DNA from: Planctomycetota bacterium | GTDB taxonomy: Bacteria; Planctomycetota; JAJSAM01; JAJVHW01 | Assembly: GCA_024277065.1 (NCBI GenBank) | Contig: JAJRVY010000160.1 | Span: 1 to 32,121, forward strand | Direction of reading: 5' to 3' | DNA: 32,121 nt | In this document: positions 9,192 to 19,339 of the stretch, one piece after another | How the letters are laid out: each line of letters starts with the position of its first letter | Numbering within the stretch: the stretch's first letter is position 1 | The notes under the pieces: model-generated | Seen by the model: the letters and a program-made list of their open reading frames with translations, nothing else | Told to the model about the DNA's origin: nothing | The model's database searches: none | Program-made: the position numbers and the translations under genes

Positions 9192-9662
9192 ATGGCACGG
9201 ACGAAGCGGTACTGGCTGTTCAAGAGCGAGGCGAGCGCCTTCTCGATCGACGACCTCGCGGCGGCGAAGGACGAGACGACACCCTGGGACGGCGTGCGCA
9301 ACTACCAGGCGCGCAACCTCCTGCGCGACGAGATCCGCAAGGGCGATCGCGTGCTCTACTACCACTCGAACTCGAGGCCCACGGGCGTCGCCGGCGTCGC
9401 GCGCGTCGTGCGTGACGCGTACCCGGATGCGACGCAGTTCGACCCGGCCTCCAGGTACCACGACCCCAGGTCGCCGCAGGACGCGCCGCGCTGGCTCTGC
9501 GTGGACGTCGCCTTCGTGAGGAAGCTGCCGCGCGTCATCGAGCTGTCCGAGCTGAAGGCCAACCCGGCGCTCGCGGACATGATGGTCACGCGACGCGGCG
9601 CGCGCCTCAGTATCCAGCCGGTGACGAAGGCCGAGTACGAGACCGTCCTCGCGATGGTCTGA
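9192..9662 (+). CDS. EVE domain-containing protein (thymocyte nuclear protein 1-like)
   Basis: YWLFKSEASAFSIDDL...TPWDGVRNYQARNLLRDEIRKGDRVLYYHSN...GVAGVARVV. Confidence 0.93.
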   Translation: MARTKRYWLFKSEASAFSIDDLAAAKDETTPWDGVRNYQARNLLRDEIRKGDRVLYYHSNSRPTGVAGVARVVRDAYPDATQFDPASRYHDPRSPQDAPRWLCVDVAFVRKLPRVIELSELKANPALADMMVTRRGARLSIQPVTKAEYETVLAMV

Positions 9663-9701
9663 CGACGGCGAGGATGTGGCGGGGACCGGCGACCGACGCC
9701 C

Positions 9702-10175
9702 TCACGCGTCCGACGACGGGCGCTGACGCTCGCGGATGCGCTCCTCGATCCTCGCCAGGATCTCGTCGCGCTTGCGACGACGGCCGGCGAGCGTGCCCTC
9801 GACGTGACCGCGCACACCGTCGATGCGGAAGCGCGTGATCCCGCCACGACGTCCGGAGTAGAAGAGCGGCAGCGAACAGAGCAGCGTCGTCACACCGACG
9901 ACCGACGCGATCGCCGCGCCCTCGCCCTCGAATCCGAGGACCGCCGCGGCGCCGAGGGTCAGCGCGCCGGCGGCGAGCAGCGCGACCGCGACCCAGCGCA
10001 TGCCGGAGCGCCGATCGGACCAGACCAGCATCCGCCGCGCGTCGCGGTAGGCCACCCGTGAGAGCCGCTCCGTGAAGAGCGGGCCCACGTGCCCCACCTC
10101 GATGCGATCCTCGTGGAGATAGACGCAGACGCACCCACCGAGCGTCGCCGTGACCATGACCGCACGCTCGCTCAT
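9702..10175 (-). CDS. Membrane protein of unknown function
   Basis: MSERAVMVTATLGGCVCVYLHEDRIEVGHVGPLFTERLSRVAYRDARRML..., two TM-like segments; ATGA overlap with the upstream gene. Confidence 0.7.
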   Translation of the reverse strand: MSERAVMVTATLGGCVCVYLHEDRIEVGHVGPLFTERLSRVAYRDARRMLVWSDRRSGMRWVAVALLAAGALTLGAAAVLGFEGEGAAIASVVGVTTLLCSLPLFYSGRRGGITRFRIDGVRGHVEGTLAGRRRKRDEILARIEERIRERQRPSSDA

Positions 10176-10714
10176 CGGTACGCCCTCACGAGCAGCAGCC
10201 CCGCGATCGCCAGCATCGGTACGACGACGATCGCGATCGCCGCGATCGGCGGCCACGGTGAGAGCCACGGCTCCTTGCGCCGCCGCCACAGCGCGAACAC
10301 GGCGAGCGCGAGGGCGACCGGCGCGAGCGGGCCGCAGCCCACGAGTCCGAGCAGGAGCGCCGGCACGCACATGCGATCCCAGCGCACGCGGCGCGTCCGC
10401 GTGGTCGCGAGCTCCTTGCGATCGTGCAGGAGATCGAAGCACGCCGGACAGAGCAGGTGCTCCCCGGTGCGCGTGACGCAGACGTCGCAGACATAGGCGC
10501 CGCAACGCCCGCAGGCATCGACGGCGTCCTTGCGCGGGTGCGTCAGGCAGCGGCCCTCACCGGCGGCCAGCGCCGCAGCACTCAGCAACGGCCGGAAGGT
10601 CGCGACCGAGACCACCGCGTCGCAGCCGGGGCAGGCCTCGCGGCCTGCCGTGAACGGCAACGGTCCCGCGCAGACGGGACACGCGATCGGCAACGGCGGC
10701 ACGTCCACTGTCAC
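10172..10714 (-). CDS. Zinc-finger (B-box-like) membrane protein
   Basis: CPVCAGPL...CPGCDA, CLTHPRKDAVDACGRCGAYVCDVCVTRTGEHLLCPAC, then hydrophobic segments. Confidence 0.75.
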   Translation of the reverse strand: MTVDVPPLPIACPVCAGPLPFTAGREACPGCDAVVSVATFRPLLSAAALAAGEGRCLTHPRKDAVDACGRCGAYVCDVCVTRTGEHLLCPACFDLLHDRKELATTRTRRVRWDRMCVPALLLGLVGCGPLAPVALALAVFALWRRRKEPWLSPWPPIAAIAIVVVPMLAIAGLLLVRAYR

Positions 10715-10727
10715 GGCCCGCCGCGGC

Positions 10728-11567
10728 TCAGTTCTGCGAGGCCACCGCGACGACCAGTGCGACGACGACCGCGTACGCGCCGACGGACAGGACGCAGCAG
10801 AGCACCATCCACGAGAGCACGGACATCCACGCCATGCCCCACGTGCTCTTGTGAACCTCCTTGACCATCACGACCGACGTCCAGATCGTCCAGAAGAACG
10901 CAACGACGCTTCCGAGGAAGGGGATCACGGCGAGGATGTTGGGCGCCTGCGCGTAGCAGTAGCCGCGCAGCGTCTGGTGGTACGGCGCGCCGACCTTCCC
11001 GGTCATCATCAGGAAGAGGTGCATGAGCCCGGCGACCATGAATGCACCGAGGATCGCGGCGACGGGCGACAGGAAGACCCCGATGCACGCCCCGAACGTC
11101 CCGCTGAACATCTGCGGCAGGACCATCTGCGATGCGTCGTCTCCCATTCCGCCTCCCATCTGGGAGAGGAACGCCATCATGCCGCCCATGATCGTGAGTT
11201 GCAGGATGCCGCTCACGATGGCGCCCAGAACCGCGAGAACGCACGGCACCGCGAGGCAGTCCCAGGTCGTGACCGACGTGTCCATGCGGCGGAAGAACCT
11301 GGCCGGGTCCGTCATCACCGCCTTGATCGTCTGCCAGAACGCGGACGCCATGCCCAGCTCCGCGCGGCGCTCCCACGCGGGCAACTCTAGGTCGCCGGAC
11401 GACGCCGTCGTGCCGCCCGACTCCAGCAGCCCCACTGCTTCGGCCTTGCACCCCGCGCAGTGGGTCCGGCCCTGGAACTCGACACGGCAGTCGTCGCAGA
11501 AACTGAACCCGCAACGATGACAGTGATCGAGACCGCTCTCGATCTGTGGGTGATTCCTGCAGGGCAT
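10728..11567 (-). CDS. Yip1-family membrane protein with N-terminal B-box-like zinc finger
   Basis: CRNHPQIESGLDHCHRCGFSFCDDCRVEFQGRTHCAGCKAE; FWQTIKAVMTDPARFFRRMD (Yip1 start) and multiple TM segments. Confidence 0.82.
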   Translation of the reverse strand: MPCRNHPQIESGLDHCHRCGFSFCDDCRVEFQGRTHCAGCKAEAVGLLESGGTTASSGDLELPAWERRAELGMASAFWQTIKAVMTDPARFFRRMDTSVTTWDCLAVPCVLAVLGAIVSGILQLTIMGGMMAFLSQMGGGMGDDASQMVLPQMFSGTFGACIGVFLSPVAAILGAFMVAGLMHLFLMMTGKVGAPYHQTLRGYCYAQAPNILAVIPFLGSVVAFFWTIWTSVVMVKEVHKSTWGMAWMSVLSWMVLCCVLSVGAYAVVVALVVAVASQN

Positions 11568-11601
11568 GGTCCGACGCTCCCTTCCGACTCGCAGAGGCTA
11601 A

Positions 11602-11766
11602 GGGCCCGCGCAGGAATAGCTTCGGGATTCGGTCGGCTACGACGACGCGGGGCGGCGTTGCCTCTCCTCCCCGACTCGGCTCCGCAATGAGTCGCGTCGT
11701 CGAGGCGCCTTGCCCCGCGCCGTCTCGCTCGCCCTCGGTCCTACGAACTCATTCCTGCACGGGCCC
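11602..11766. mobile_element. Putative non-autonomous element (MITE-like), 165 bp
   Basis: TIRs GGGCCCGCGCAGGAATAGCTTCG (11602-11624) and CGAACTCATTCCTGCACGGGCCC (11744-11766), 19/23 matches; flanked by direct TAA (11599-11601, 11767-11769); internal 10-bp IR CGACGACGCG (11640-11649)/CGCGTCGTCG (11693-11702). Confidence 0.7.
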
Positions 11767-12560
11767 TAATCGGCGCGAGGCGCGAGAGGTGCGGATGGAG
11801 TTCCGAAACGTTCGCGGGCCAGCACCGAGACGATGTCGCGGAGCAGCGTCTCGTCCGGCAGGGCGCGGTGCGCGTGCAGCCCGAGCGCATCCCGATAGTG
11901 GGCCGCCAGACGCCGCGCGATCGAGAGTCGCCGCGCCGTGTCGATGTGCGGCGCGGAGGCCACGAACTCGGTGAGCAGCGCGGCCTCGCGAGCCGGAAGA
12001 CGCGAGCGGATGCGCGCCGCCGCCCGGCGGTCGTCCTGCAGGCTGTTGTGCGCCGCGGCCAGCAGGCGCAGGGCACGCGGGGGCTTGTGGCGTACTTCGC
12101 GAATTACGCGCGTGCCGGCCAGCCAGTCGCCGGCGCGTCGTCCCTCCGGATCGAGGGTGATGAGGACTGCGCCGAGCAGCGAGCCGATCGGGAGCGCATC
12201 GAGCGGGCGCGCGGCATTGCGCACGAACGCCTGCCAGGCGAGGGGCGGCGTGGCGTTGGCCTGCACCGTGCGCAGCGACATCACGCGCTTGCCCCACGTC
12301 CGGCCGCGCCAGCGCGCCTCGGCCCACCAGCGGTAACCGAGGTCGAGCACGAAGCGAGCGATGATGACGAAGGCGAGCGCCGGGAGGAGACCGATGCCGA
12401 GCGTCACGGCGCCGAAGAGCAATGCGAGCAGACAGAGCAGCACCGTCGCGACGAGCAGCAGCATCTCGTCGAGCAGCCACGCGAGCCCGCGCTCCGCCGT
12501 GCCGGCCAGCCGGAACTCCAGCGGGACGAGTTCGGGAGTGGTCACCGCGAGGCGCCTCAC
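11766..12560 (-). CDS. RDD family membrane protein
   Basis: LVPLEFRLAGTAERGLAWLLDEMLLL...RWRGRTWGKRVMSLRTVQANATPPLAWQAFVRNAARPLDALP...GRRAGDWLAGTRVI; GTGA overlap with the upstream gene; stop TAG. Confidence 0.9.
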   Translation of the reverse strand: MRRLAVTTPELVPLEFRLAGTAERGLAWLLDEMLLLVATVLLCLLALLFGAVTLGIGLLPALAFVIIARFVLDLGYRWWAEARWRGRTWGKRVMSLRTVQANATPPLAWQAFVRNAARPLDALPIGSLLGAVLITLDPEGRRAGDWLAGTRVIREVRHKPPRALRLLAAAHNSLQDDRRAAARIRSRLPAREAALLTEFVASAPHIDTARRLSIARRLAAHYRDALGLHAHRALPDETLLRDIVSVLARERFGTPSAPLAPRAD

Positions 12561-13564
12561 GCGCGCCTCCCGCGCCGCCGCAAGAGGTCCGGCGACCACG
12601 CGAACAGGTAGAACGTGTACAGGCTCCCGAGAACCGCGGCGAACGCGATCTTGGCCTCGTACGCGATGAGCGGCTCGTGCATCTGGCTGAACGTGCCCTC
12701 GATGATCCCGGCGAGCACGAGCGTCGCGGTGGCGCCGAGGAGGAGCAGCAGCGCGTCCTTGCCCGCCGCTTCCAGTGCTCTCGCACGGCCACCGAGACCG
12801 GGCGCGAAGAGCGCACGCGCGAGGATCAGCCCGGCCGCCGCGCCGAGCAGCATGGCCGGAATCTCGAGGACGCCGTGCGGCCCCACCCACGCGAGGAGGA
12901 ACTGCCCCTGCCCGGCTCCCACGTAGTCCGCGCCGACGGCGCCCAGGTACGCGCCGTTGGCGAAGATCATCAGCACCGTGCCGATGCCGCCGGTCACCGC
13001 CAGCGCGAACGCGATGTACGTGACACTGCTGTTGTGGGTCATGAGCCGTGCCGCGAACGTCGTCCCCCCGAGAGCGGTGAGCCCCACCGGCACCCTGCTC
13101 CGTTCCTCCTCGGCCACGCGGTCGCGCGGATCGACGTAGCGATGCCCGAACGGCAGCAGCACCTCGCCCGCGCCGGGGTCGCTCGCCATCGAGACGGCGC
13201 CGTACGTCAGGCCCGCGAGGAAGACGAGCGCCGCGAGCAGAACCGCACGCACGCGGCGGCGCACGACCTCGGGGAAGTCCCGCGCGAAGAAGCGCTTGAC
13301 GGCCGGCCAGATGCGCGGCGGCGTGCCGCGGTACAAGAGTCCGTGGCCGCGCCCGACGAGCGCGCGCAGGTATTCGGTGGTCGCCGAGTCGGGATCGCGT
13401 CGGACCTCTTCGAGCAGGTCCGACGAGGCTGCGCGATAGAGCGCCGCGAGCTCGCGCGCGGACTCCGAGCGCAGCCTCTTCGCGCCCCCGAACTCGAGGC
13501 GGTCGAGGAGGCGCGTGAGCCGCCCCCAGCGCTCTTGCCGTGGATCCTCTCCGGCGGCCTTCAC
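12557..13564 (-). CDS. Stage II sporulation protein M-like (DUF95) membrane protein
   Basis: LLYRGTPPRIWPAVKRFFARDFPEVVRRRVRAVLLAALVFLAG...THNSSVTYIAFALAVTGGIGTVLMIFANGAYLGAV...GPHGVLEIPAMLLGAAAGLILARAL. Confidence 0.9.
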   Translation of the reverse strand: MKAAGEDPRQERWGRLTRLLDRLEFGGAKRLRSESARELAALYRAASSDLLEEVRRDPDSATTEYLRALVGRGHGLLYRGTPPRIWPAVKRFFARDFPEVVRRRVRAVLLAALVFLAGLTYGAVSMASDPGAGEVLLPFGHRYVDPRDRVAEEERSRVPVGLTALGGTTFAARLMTHNSSVTYIAFALAVTGGIGTVLMIFANGAYLGAVGADYVGAGQGQFLLAWVGPHGVLEIPAMLLGAAAGLILARALFAPGLGGRARALEAAGKDALLLLLGATATLVLAGIIEGTFSQMHEPLIAYEAKIAFAAVLGSLYTFYLFAWSPDLLRRRGRRA

Positions 13565-14796
13565 AGCAGACCCCGCGCCTTGGCGTCGAGATAGCGGTTG
13601 ACGGCCGATGCCGCGAGTTCGCCGGGCGGCAGCTCCGCGCAGTGTGCGCCCGCGTCGGACACCCGCCGCCGCACGAGGCGCTTCTCCTCGAGCAGCTCTG
13701 CCGCGGCCAGCGTGCGCGACAGCTCGCGCAGCCCCGTCGGCGGCGTCTCCGCCAGCGCCGACACGGCACGGTCCGCCGTCGTGAAACACGCCACGAGGTG
13801 TCGCCGGCGCAGGAGCGGCAGACAGCGCACGAGTTCCTCGCCCGCGACCTGGTCCGGCAGGTCCGTCAGGAAGACGACCAGCGCGCGGCGCGTCTGCCGC
13901 GCGGCGACGGCCGTGCACGCCGCGACGAACGACGCATCGGCCGGCGAGGGGGCGATGTCGTACAGCGCATCGAGGACGGCGGTGACGGTGCCGCGGCCAC
14001 TGCTCGGCGGCAGCCACGTGCGCAGCGCCGCGTCGAACACGGCCAGACCGCAGCGATCTCCTCCGGACGTGACGACGTGCGCCAGCACGAGCGCCGCGTT
14101 GACGGCCTCGTCGAGCTTCGACAGCCCCCCGGCGCGCGCCGTCATCACACGCGACGCGTCCACGGCCACGATCACGTCCTGGCTGCGCTCGGGCTGGTAC
14201 ACGCGCGTGATCGGGCGGCCCCGGCGGGCGGTCGCCTTCCAATCCACGTCGCGGTAGTCGTCGTCCACGTGGTAGTCACGCAGCCGGTCGAACTCGCGCC
14301 CGCGTTGGAAGCCGCGGCCGGCATGGATGCCGAGGGCCGTGAGGTTGCGGCTGCGCCGCAGCGTGTCGTAGCGCACGACGCCCGCGAGCGCCGGCACGAC
14401 GCGCGCCACGCTCGCGCACGGCGGCCGCGAGCGCCGCCGTGCGAGCACCCCGGTCAGCCCCACGCGCAACCACGGACCGGGGATCTCGACGCGGCCGCGC
14501 TCGCCGGGCACGACCGTGTAGCGCAGTTCGACGGCGCCCAGTGCGGGGATCGTGACGCGGGCGGGGAACAGTTCCTCGAACAGCTGCTCCGTCGCCAGCG
14601 ACTCGGGCAGGTTCTCGACGATCTGCGCGCTCACCGCGAGCCCGAGGCGGTTGCGCAGGTGCAGGACGACCTCCACCGGCTCGCCGAGGTCGAGCGTCCG
14701 CGGCATCACGCGCCGCGCCTCGACGGCGCCCTCGCGGCGGCGGGCCCGTGGCGCGAGGAACAGGCGTCCCTCGACGAGGATCGCGACGACGAGCAC
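13561..14796 (-). CDS. DUF58 domain-containing protein (vWA-like); true start may lie upstream, to about 14908
   Basis: GREFDRLRDYHVDDDYRDVDWKATARRGRPITRVYQPERSQDVIVAVDASRVM is a DUF58 signature; ends overlapping the SpoIIM GTG. The frame stays open upstream towards the moxR stop. Confidence 0.92.
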   Translation of the reverse strand: MLVVAILVEGRLFLAPRARRREGAVEARRVMPRTLDLGEPVEVVLHLRNRLGLAVSAQIVENLPESLATEQLFEELFPARVTIPALGAVELRYTVVPGERGRVEIPGPWLRVGLTGVLARRRSRPPCASVARVVPALAGVVRYDTLRRSRNLTALGIHAGRGFQRGREFDRLRDYHVDDDYRDVDWKATARRGRPITRVYQPERSQDVIVAVDASRVMTARAGGLSKLDEAVNAALVLAHVVTSGGDRCGLAVFDAALRTWLPPSSGRGTVTAVLDALYDIAPSPADASFVAACTAVAARQTRRALVVFLTDLPDQVAGEELVRCLPLLRRRHLVACFTTADRAVSALAETPPTGLRELSRTLAAAELLEEKRLVRRRVSDAGAHCAELPPGELAASAVNRYLDAKARGLL

Positions 14797-14903
14797 GGCC
14801 TGTAGCAGCAGCGCGACGGCGCCGCTCCCGGGAGCGAGCGGCTCCAGAGCGGCGACACCGACGAGCGCGCCGGCGGCGAGGACGGCAGAGCGGGCCGGGA
14901 GCG

Positions 14904-15865
<962 letters not shown>

Positions 15866-15866
<1 letters not shown>

Positions 15867-17155
15867 CACACGTCCTCCGCAATCGTCGTGGCGGCCTCGC
15901 CCGGGCGCTCGCCCAGTACCACCCACACCTTGCTCACCGCCGCGCTCCACGAGCCGGCGAACTTCGTCACGCTCACGTCGCGGTGCTGCGGCAGCGCCGC
16001 GACAGCCGCCTCGACACGCTCCGCGCGCTCGGGGTCCCGCGCCCGCAGCATGGCGAGCACGCGCTCGTAGGGAGTGCCGTCGCCGCGCGACAGGCGCCGC
16101 GCCACCTCGGCGCGCACCGTGCGACGCACGTCGGCCGGCGTGAGGCATGCCGCGTAGAGTCCGGCGCGCAGTTCCGCGTAGGCCTCGGGACGGTAGTCCT
16201 TGCGCGGGCGCACGAGACGGTCCGGGGCGTCGCTCGGCCCCACCCGCCACCAGACGAGCAGCAGGAGCAGGAACCCGGCCAGGAGAGCGGCGCCGAAGCC
16301 CTCCTCCTGGAAGAGTGAGAGCACGCCGCGCGTGGCGCTCTGGCCCATCGCACGATCGTCGAACCAGACCTCCCCGCCCGCGGCCAGCCTCTCGACCAGC
16401 GTGCCCATCCAGGCGGCGTTGTCGCCCTGCGCGAGGCGCACGTTCGTCGCGAACCAGGGATCGGCCACGACGATCACGCGCCCCCGCCCGCGCGTGGTCT
16501 CGACGATCACGGGCTGCGCGTCGCCGTCCTCCGTGCGCGTCGCGAGCACGGTGTCCGCCGGGCGCGCGGAGACCACGTGGTAAGGCGTGATCCAGGGGTC
16601 GCCGAGCCCCGGCATCGCGTGCTCCTCGACGACGCCGCCCCCGGCGCGGGGGACGTCGGGTCGCTCGCCGAAGATGCCCTCGAGCGCCGCCGTGTTGCCA
16701 GGCACCGGGAGGGGCCCCATGGGGAACGCCGGGGTGGGCACGTCGAATCGCGCGCGGACGGCCGGGAAGCCGCTGCCGAGGGGTGCCTCGGAGGCCAGCA
16801 GCAGCACGCCGTTGCCGGCCTCGACCCAGCGCGCGAGCGCGGCGCCCGCGGACCGCCGTTCCCGCTCGGGGACGCCGCCCGTGCCGGCGCCGGGCAGCCC
16901 CTCGACGCGGATCAGCACGTGCCCCGTGCCCCGCGGCAGGCGCGCGCCGCGACGGCTGCGTACGTCCCACCCGAGGGAGTCCAGCAGCAGGCGCACGGCG
17001 CGGTGGCCGCTCTCGTCGGCGCGAAAGCTGGAGCCGGCGACGGTCGCGCGCCCCGAGCGCTCCGCGCGCTGCGCCGCGCCGACGACGACCACCAGCAGAA
17101 TCGTGAGCACGAGCGCGCCGGCGACGGCGCCCACGGTCCGCGCGCGCCTACCCAT
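15866..17155 (-). CDS. DUF4350 domain-containing membrane protein
   Basis: SSFRADESGHRAVRLLLDSLGWDV, GNGVLLLASEAPLGS, GRGRVIVVADPWFATNVRLAQGDNAAWMGTLVERLA, C-terminal TM; overlaps moxR by 1 nt. Confidence 0.82.
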
Positions 17156-17966
17156 CGGTCGCCTCCCGGACGAGCGCCGCACGCACCATGTCCGCCTCGT
17201 CGATCGCACGCCGCAGACCGTCCGCGCCGGGTTCGTGGGCGCCGTACACGGCCGAATCGAAGCGCCGCGTCAGGGACAGGAACGGCGGCCGGGCGGGGTG
17301 GGCGCGGGCGAGATCGAAGACGTACGCCGTGTTCGTACGCGAGTGGTCGTAGTAGATGGCGCCTGCACGGTGCAGCCCCGCGAGCAGTTCGAGGTAGAGG
17401 GCGCGGAGCGCCTCGCCGCAGTCACCGCCGGCGGCCAGGCGCTCGGCGCGGCGGCGCCAGTCCTCCGGCGAGCGGGCGAGCGCGTCGTCCTCGCCGCCCC
17501 CCGCGTCCGCGACGGCGAGCGCCCGCGCGCCGGCGCGGCTGTCGGCGCGGGTCGCCCGCGACAGGCGCACCAGCAGCCACACGAGGACGAACACGGCCGC
17601 CACCACGACGGCCCAGAGCACGAACGTGCCGAGGACGCTCGCGCCCTCGGCCGCGCCCGCCCCGGAGAGGCCCGAGAAGAGCGAGCGGAGGGCCTTGAAG
17701 ACGCTCCCGAGGACCTTTCCGAGCGCGCTCAGGATGCCGCCGAACAGATCGGCGAAGGACCGCGCCAGGGCGCGCAGGAACGACGGCAGCCAGTTCATCT
17801 CCGGACGCGGCAATCGCGGCAGCCGATCAGCGTCGGCGAGCGGCTGGAACTCGGGCCGCGCGAGGACCTCGTGGACGCTCGCGCGGGCCTGCTGGGCGAC
17901 GCCCTCGGCGGCGCGCGCCGTGGCGGCGAGGACGAGCAGCAGGACGGCGCGCGACGCGTTCCTCAT
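17148..17966 (-). CDS. DUF4129 domain-containing membrane protein
   Basis: GDCGEALRALYLELLAGLHRAGAIYYDHSRTNTAYV...PPFLSLTRRFDSAVYGAHEPGADGLRRAIDEADMV; ATGA overlap upstream; stop TAG. Confidence 0.85.
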   Translation of the reverse strand: MRNASRAVLLLVLAATARAAEGVAQQARASVHEVLARPEFQPLADADRLPRLPRPEMNWLPSFLRALARSFADLFGGILSALGKVLGSVFKALRSLFSGLSGAGAAEGASVLGTFVLWAVVVAAVFVLVWLLVRLSRATRADSRAGARALAVADAGGGEDDALARSPEDWRRRAERLAAGGDCGEALRALYLELLAGLHRAGAIYYDHSRTNTAYVFDLARAHPARPPFLSLTRRFDSAVYGAHEPGADGLRRAIDEADMVRAALVREATDG

Positions 17967-18886
17967 GCCGCCCGCTCCCCTGTCCGCTCCCCTGTCCGCT
18001 CTCCCGGCCGCTCCCCTGTCCGCTCTCCCGGCCGCTCTCCGGGGGCGCCGGCCGCGTCGCCCGCCGCGCGCGCCGCGGCCCGTTCGTCCAGTTCGTCCGC
18101 CAGCCGTGCGAAACGCACGCCTTCGCGTTCGGACTCGCGGTCCGACTGCCACGCGGCGCAGGCGAGCACCGCCACGGCCTCGACGAGCAGCAGCGCGAAC
18201 AGGCCGGCGAAGCCCCAGGCGGCGGCGCGATCGGGCCGCAACGCGGCGATCCAGAGGTTCAGATCGACGCCCAGACCCCCGGCGCCTAGTTGCACGAGCA
18301 GGAACGGCAGCGCGAGCAGATTGACCACCAGGAAGCCCCACGCCACGGTGAGCACGAACGCCATGCCGATGGCGCGCCCGAGGTCGGCGAAGCACGCCCG
18401 GAAGGCGTCGCGCACGAGAGCGATGCCACCGGCCTCGGTGGTACCGGCGGCCGCCGCGAGAGCACTGCACGCCGCGAAGGCCGCCACGAGCGAGAGCCCC
18501 GCGGTCAGCGGCGTGGCGAGCACGAGCAAGAGCGTCGCCGCGGCCGCGAGGAGCGTCTCGGGCGCGCGGCGCAGAACGGCCCGCCACGCGTCGCCGATGC
18601 GCGCCTCGCGGCCGCGCGCGGTACGCGCCCCCCACGCGGCCAGCGCGCCCCAGCCGAGCAGCTTGGGCACGAGCAGCAGAACGACGCCGATCGCGTCTCC
18701 CCTCGGCATCGCGCCGCGCAGATCGAGATCCACGCACCAGATCAGGGCCGCGGCGAAGAACGGCAGCGACGGCAGCACGTGGAGCAGGAGCACGGCGACG
18801 GGATCCGCGCGGACGATGTCCACGGCGTCGTCGATGAGCGAGCGTGCGCCCCGCCGCCGAGCGGTGCCCATCGCAGCGGTGGTCAC
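17963..18886 (-). CDS. Multi-pass membrane protein with C-terminal GER(T/P) repeat tail
   Basis: MTTAAMGTARRRGARSLIDDAVDIVRADPVAVLLLHVLPSLPF... several TM segments; C-term APGERPGERTGERPGERTGERTGERAA; GTGA overlap with the upstream gene. Confidence 0.72.
   Translation of the reverse strand: MTTAAMGTARRRGARSLIDDAVDIVRADPVAVLLLHVLPSLPFFAAALIWCVDLDLRGAMPRGDAIGVVLLLVPKLLGWGALAAWGARTARGREARIGDAWRAVLRRAPETLLAAAATLLLVLATPLTAGLSLVAAFAACSALAAAAGTTEAGGIALVRDAFRACFADLGRAIGMAFVLTVAWGFLVVNLLALPFLLVQLGAGGLGVDLNLWIAALRPDRAAAWGFAGLFALLLVEAVAVLACAAWQSDRESEREGVRFARLADELDERAAARAAGDAAGAPGERPGERTGERPGERTGERTGERAA
17972..18043. repeat. 12-bp coding minisatellite, 6 copies
   Basis: CCGCTCCCCTGT x2, CCGCTCTCCCGG, CCGCTCCCCTGT, CCGCTCTCCCGG, CCGCTCTCCGGG; contiguous and in frame. 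Confidence 0.92.
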
Positions 18887-19239
18887 CGGCCGCTGTCCCC
18901 GTCCGGTGCCGCCGCGCGCTCGAACGCGACGGCCCCGAGACGCGACAGGCGGCCCGCCGCGACACCGAACACGCGTAGCAGCCCGAGCGCGAGCAGGAGC
19001 GCGGGAGCGAGCACGAGCAACGCGCAGGCGGCGGTCACGAGCCGCGGTGCGAGCGACGGCCGCTGCCGGAGCAGCGTGTCCTCGGTGGCGCCGAGGCACT
19101 CGCGGCAGTGCAGGATGCCGTCGATGCGGATGTGGCACTCGCCGCACACCGGACGCCGGCACGCCGCGCAGCGTCCGAGCGGCGCGCGCTCCGGATGGTG
19201 CACGCACCCCGCCGCCCTTCCCGCCGTGGTCTCCGCCAT
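18883..19239 (-). CDS. Small B-box-like zinc-finger membrane protein
   Basis: MAETTAGRAAGCVHHPERAPLGRCAACRRPVCGECHIRIDGILHCRECLGA + TM LVTAACALLVLAPALLLALGLL. Confidence 0.75.
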   Translation of the reverse strand: MAETTAGRAAGCVHHPERAPLGRCAACRRPVCGECHIRIDGILHCRECLGATEDTLLRQRPSLAPRLVTAACALLVLAPALLLALGLLRVFGVAAGRLSRLGAVAFERAAAPDGDSGR

Positions 19240-19339
19240 CGTGCGTCGAGGGTACATCGCCGCGCGCGGATCAGCGCGGGGTTCGCGCCTGGTCCCCGGA
19301 GGTCCCCGGGGCACGCCGCGTGGGCGCGCTGCGCAGCCG

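Noticed and set aside
10195-10250. Clustered GCGATCGC / CGATCG palindromes
   Set aside because: Fit coding sequence of a hydrophobic AIAIVVV stretch in GC-rich DNA; no independent structure.
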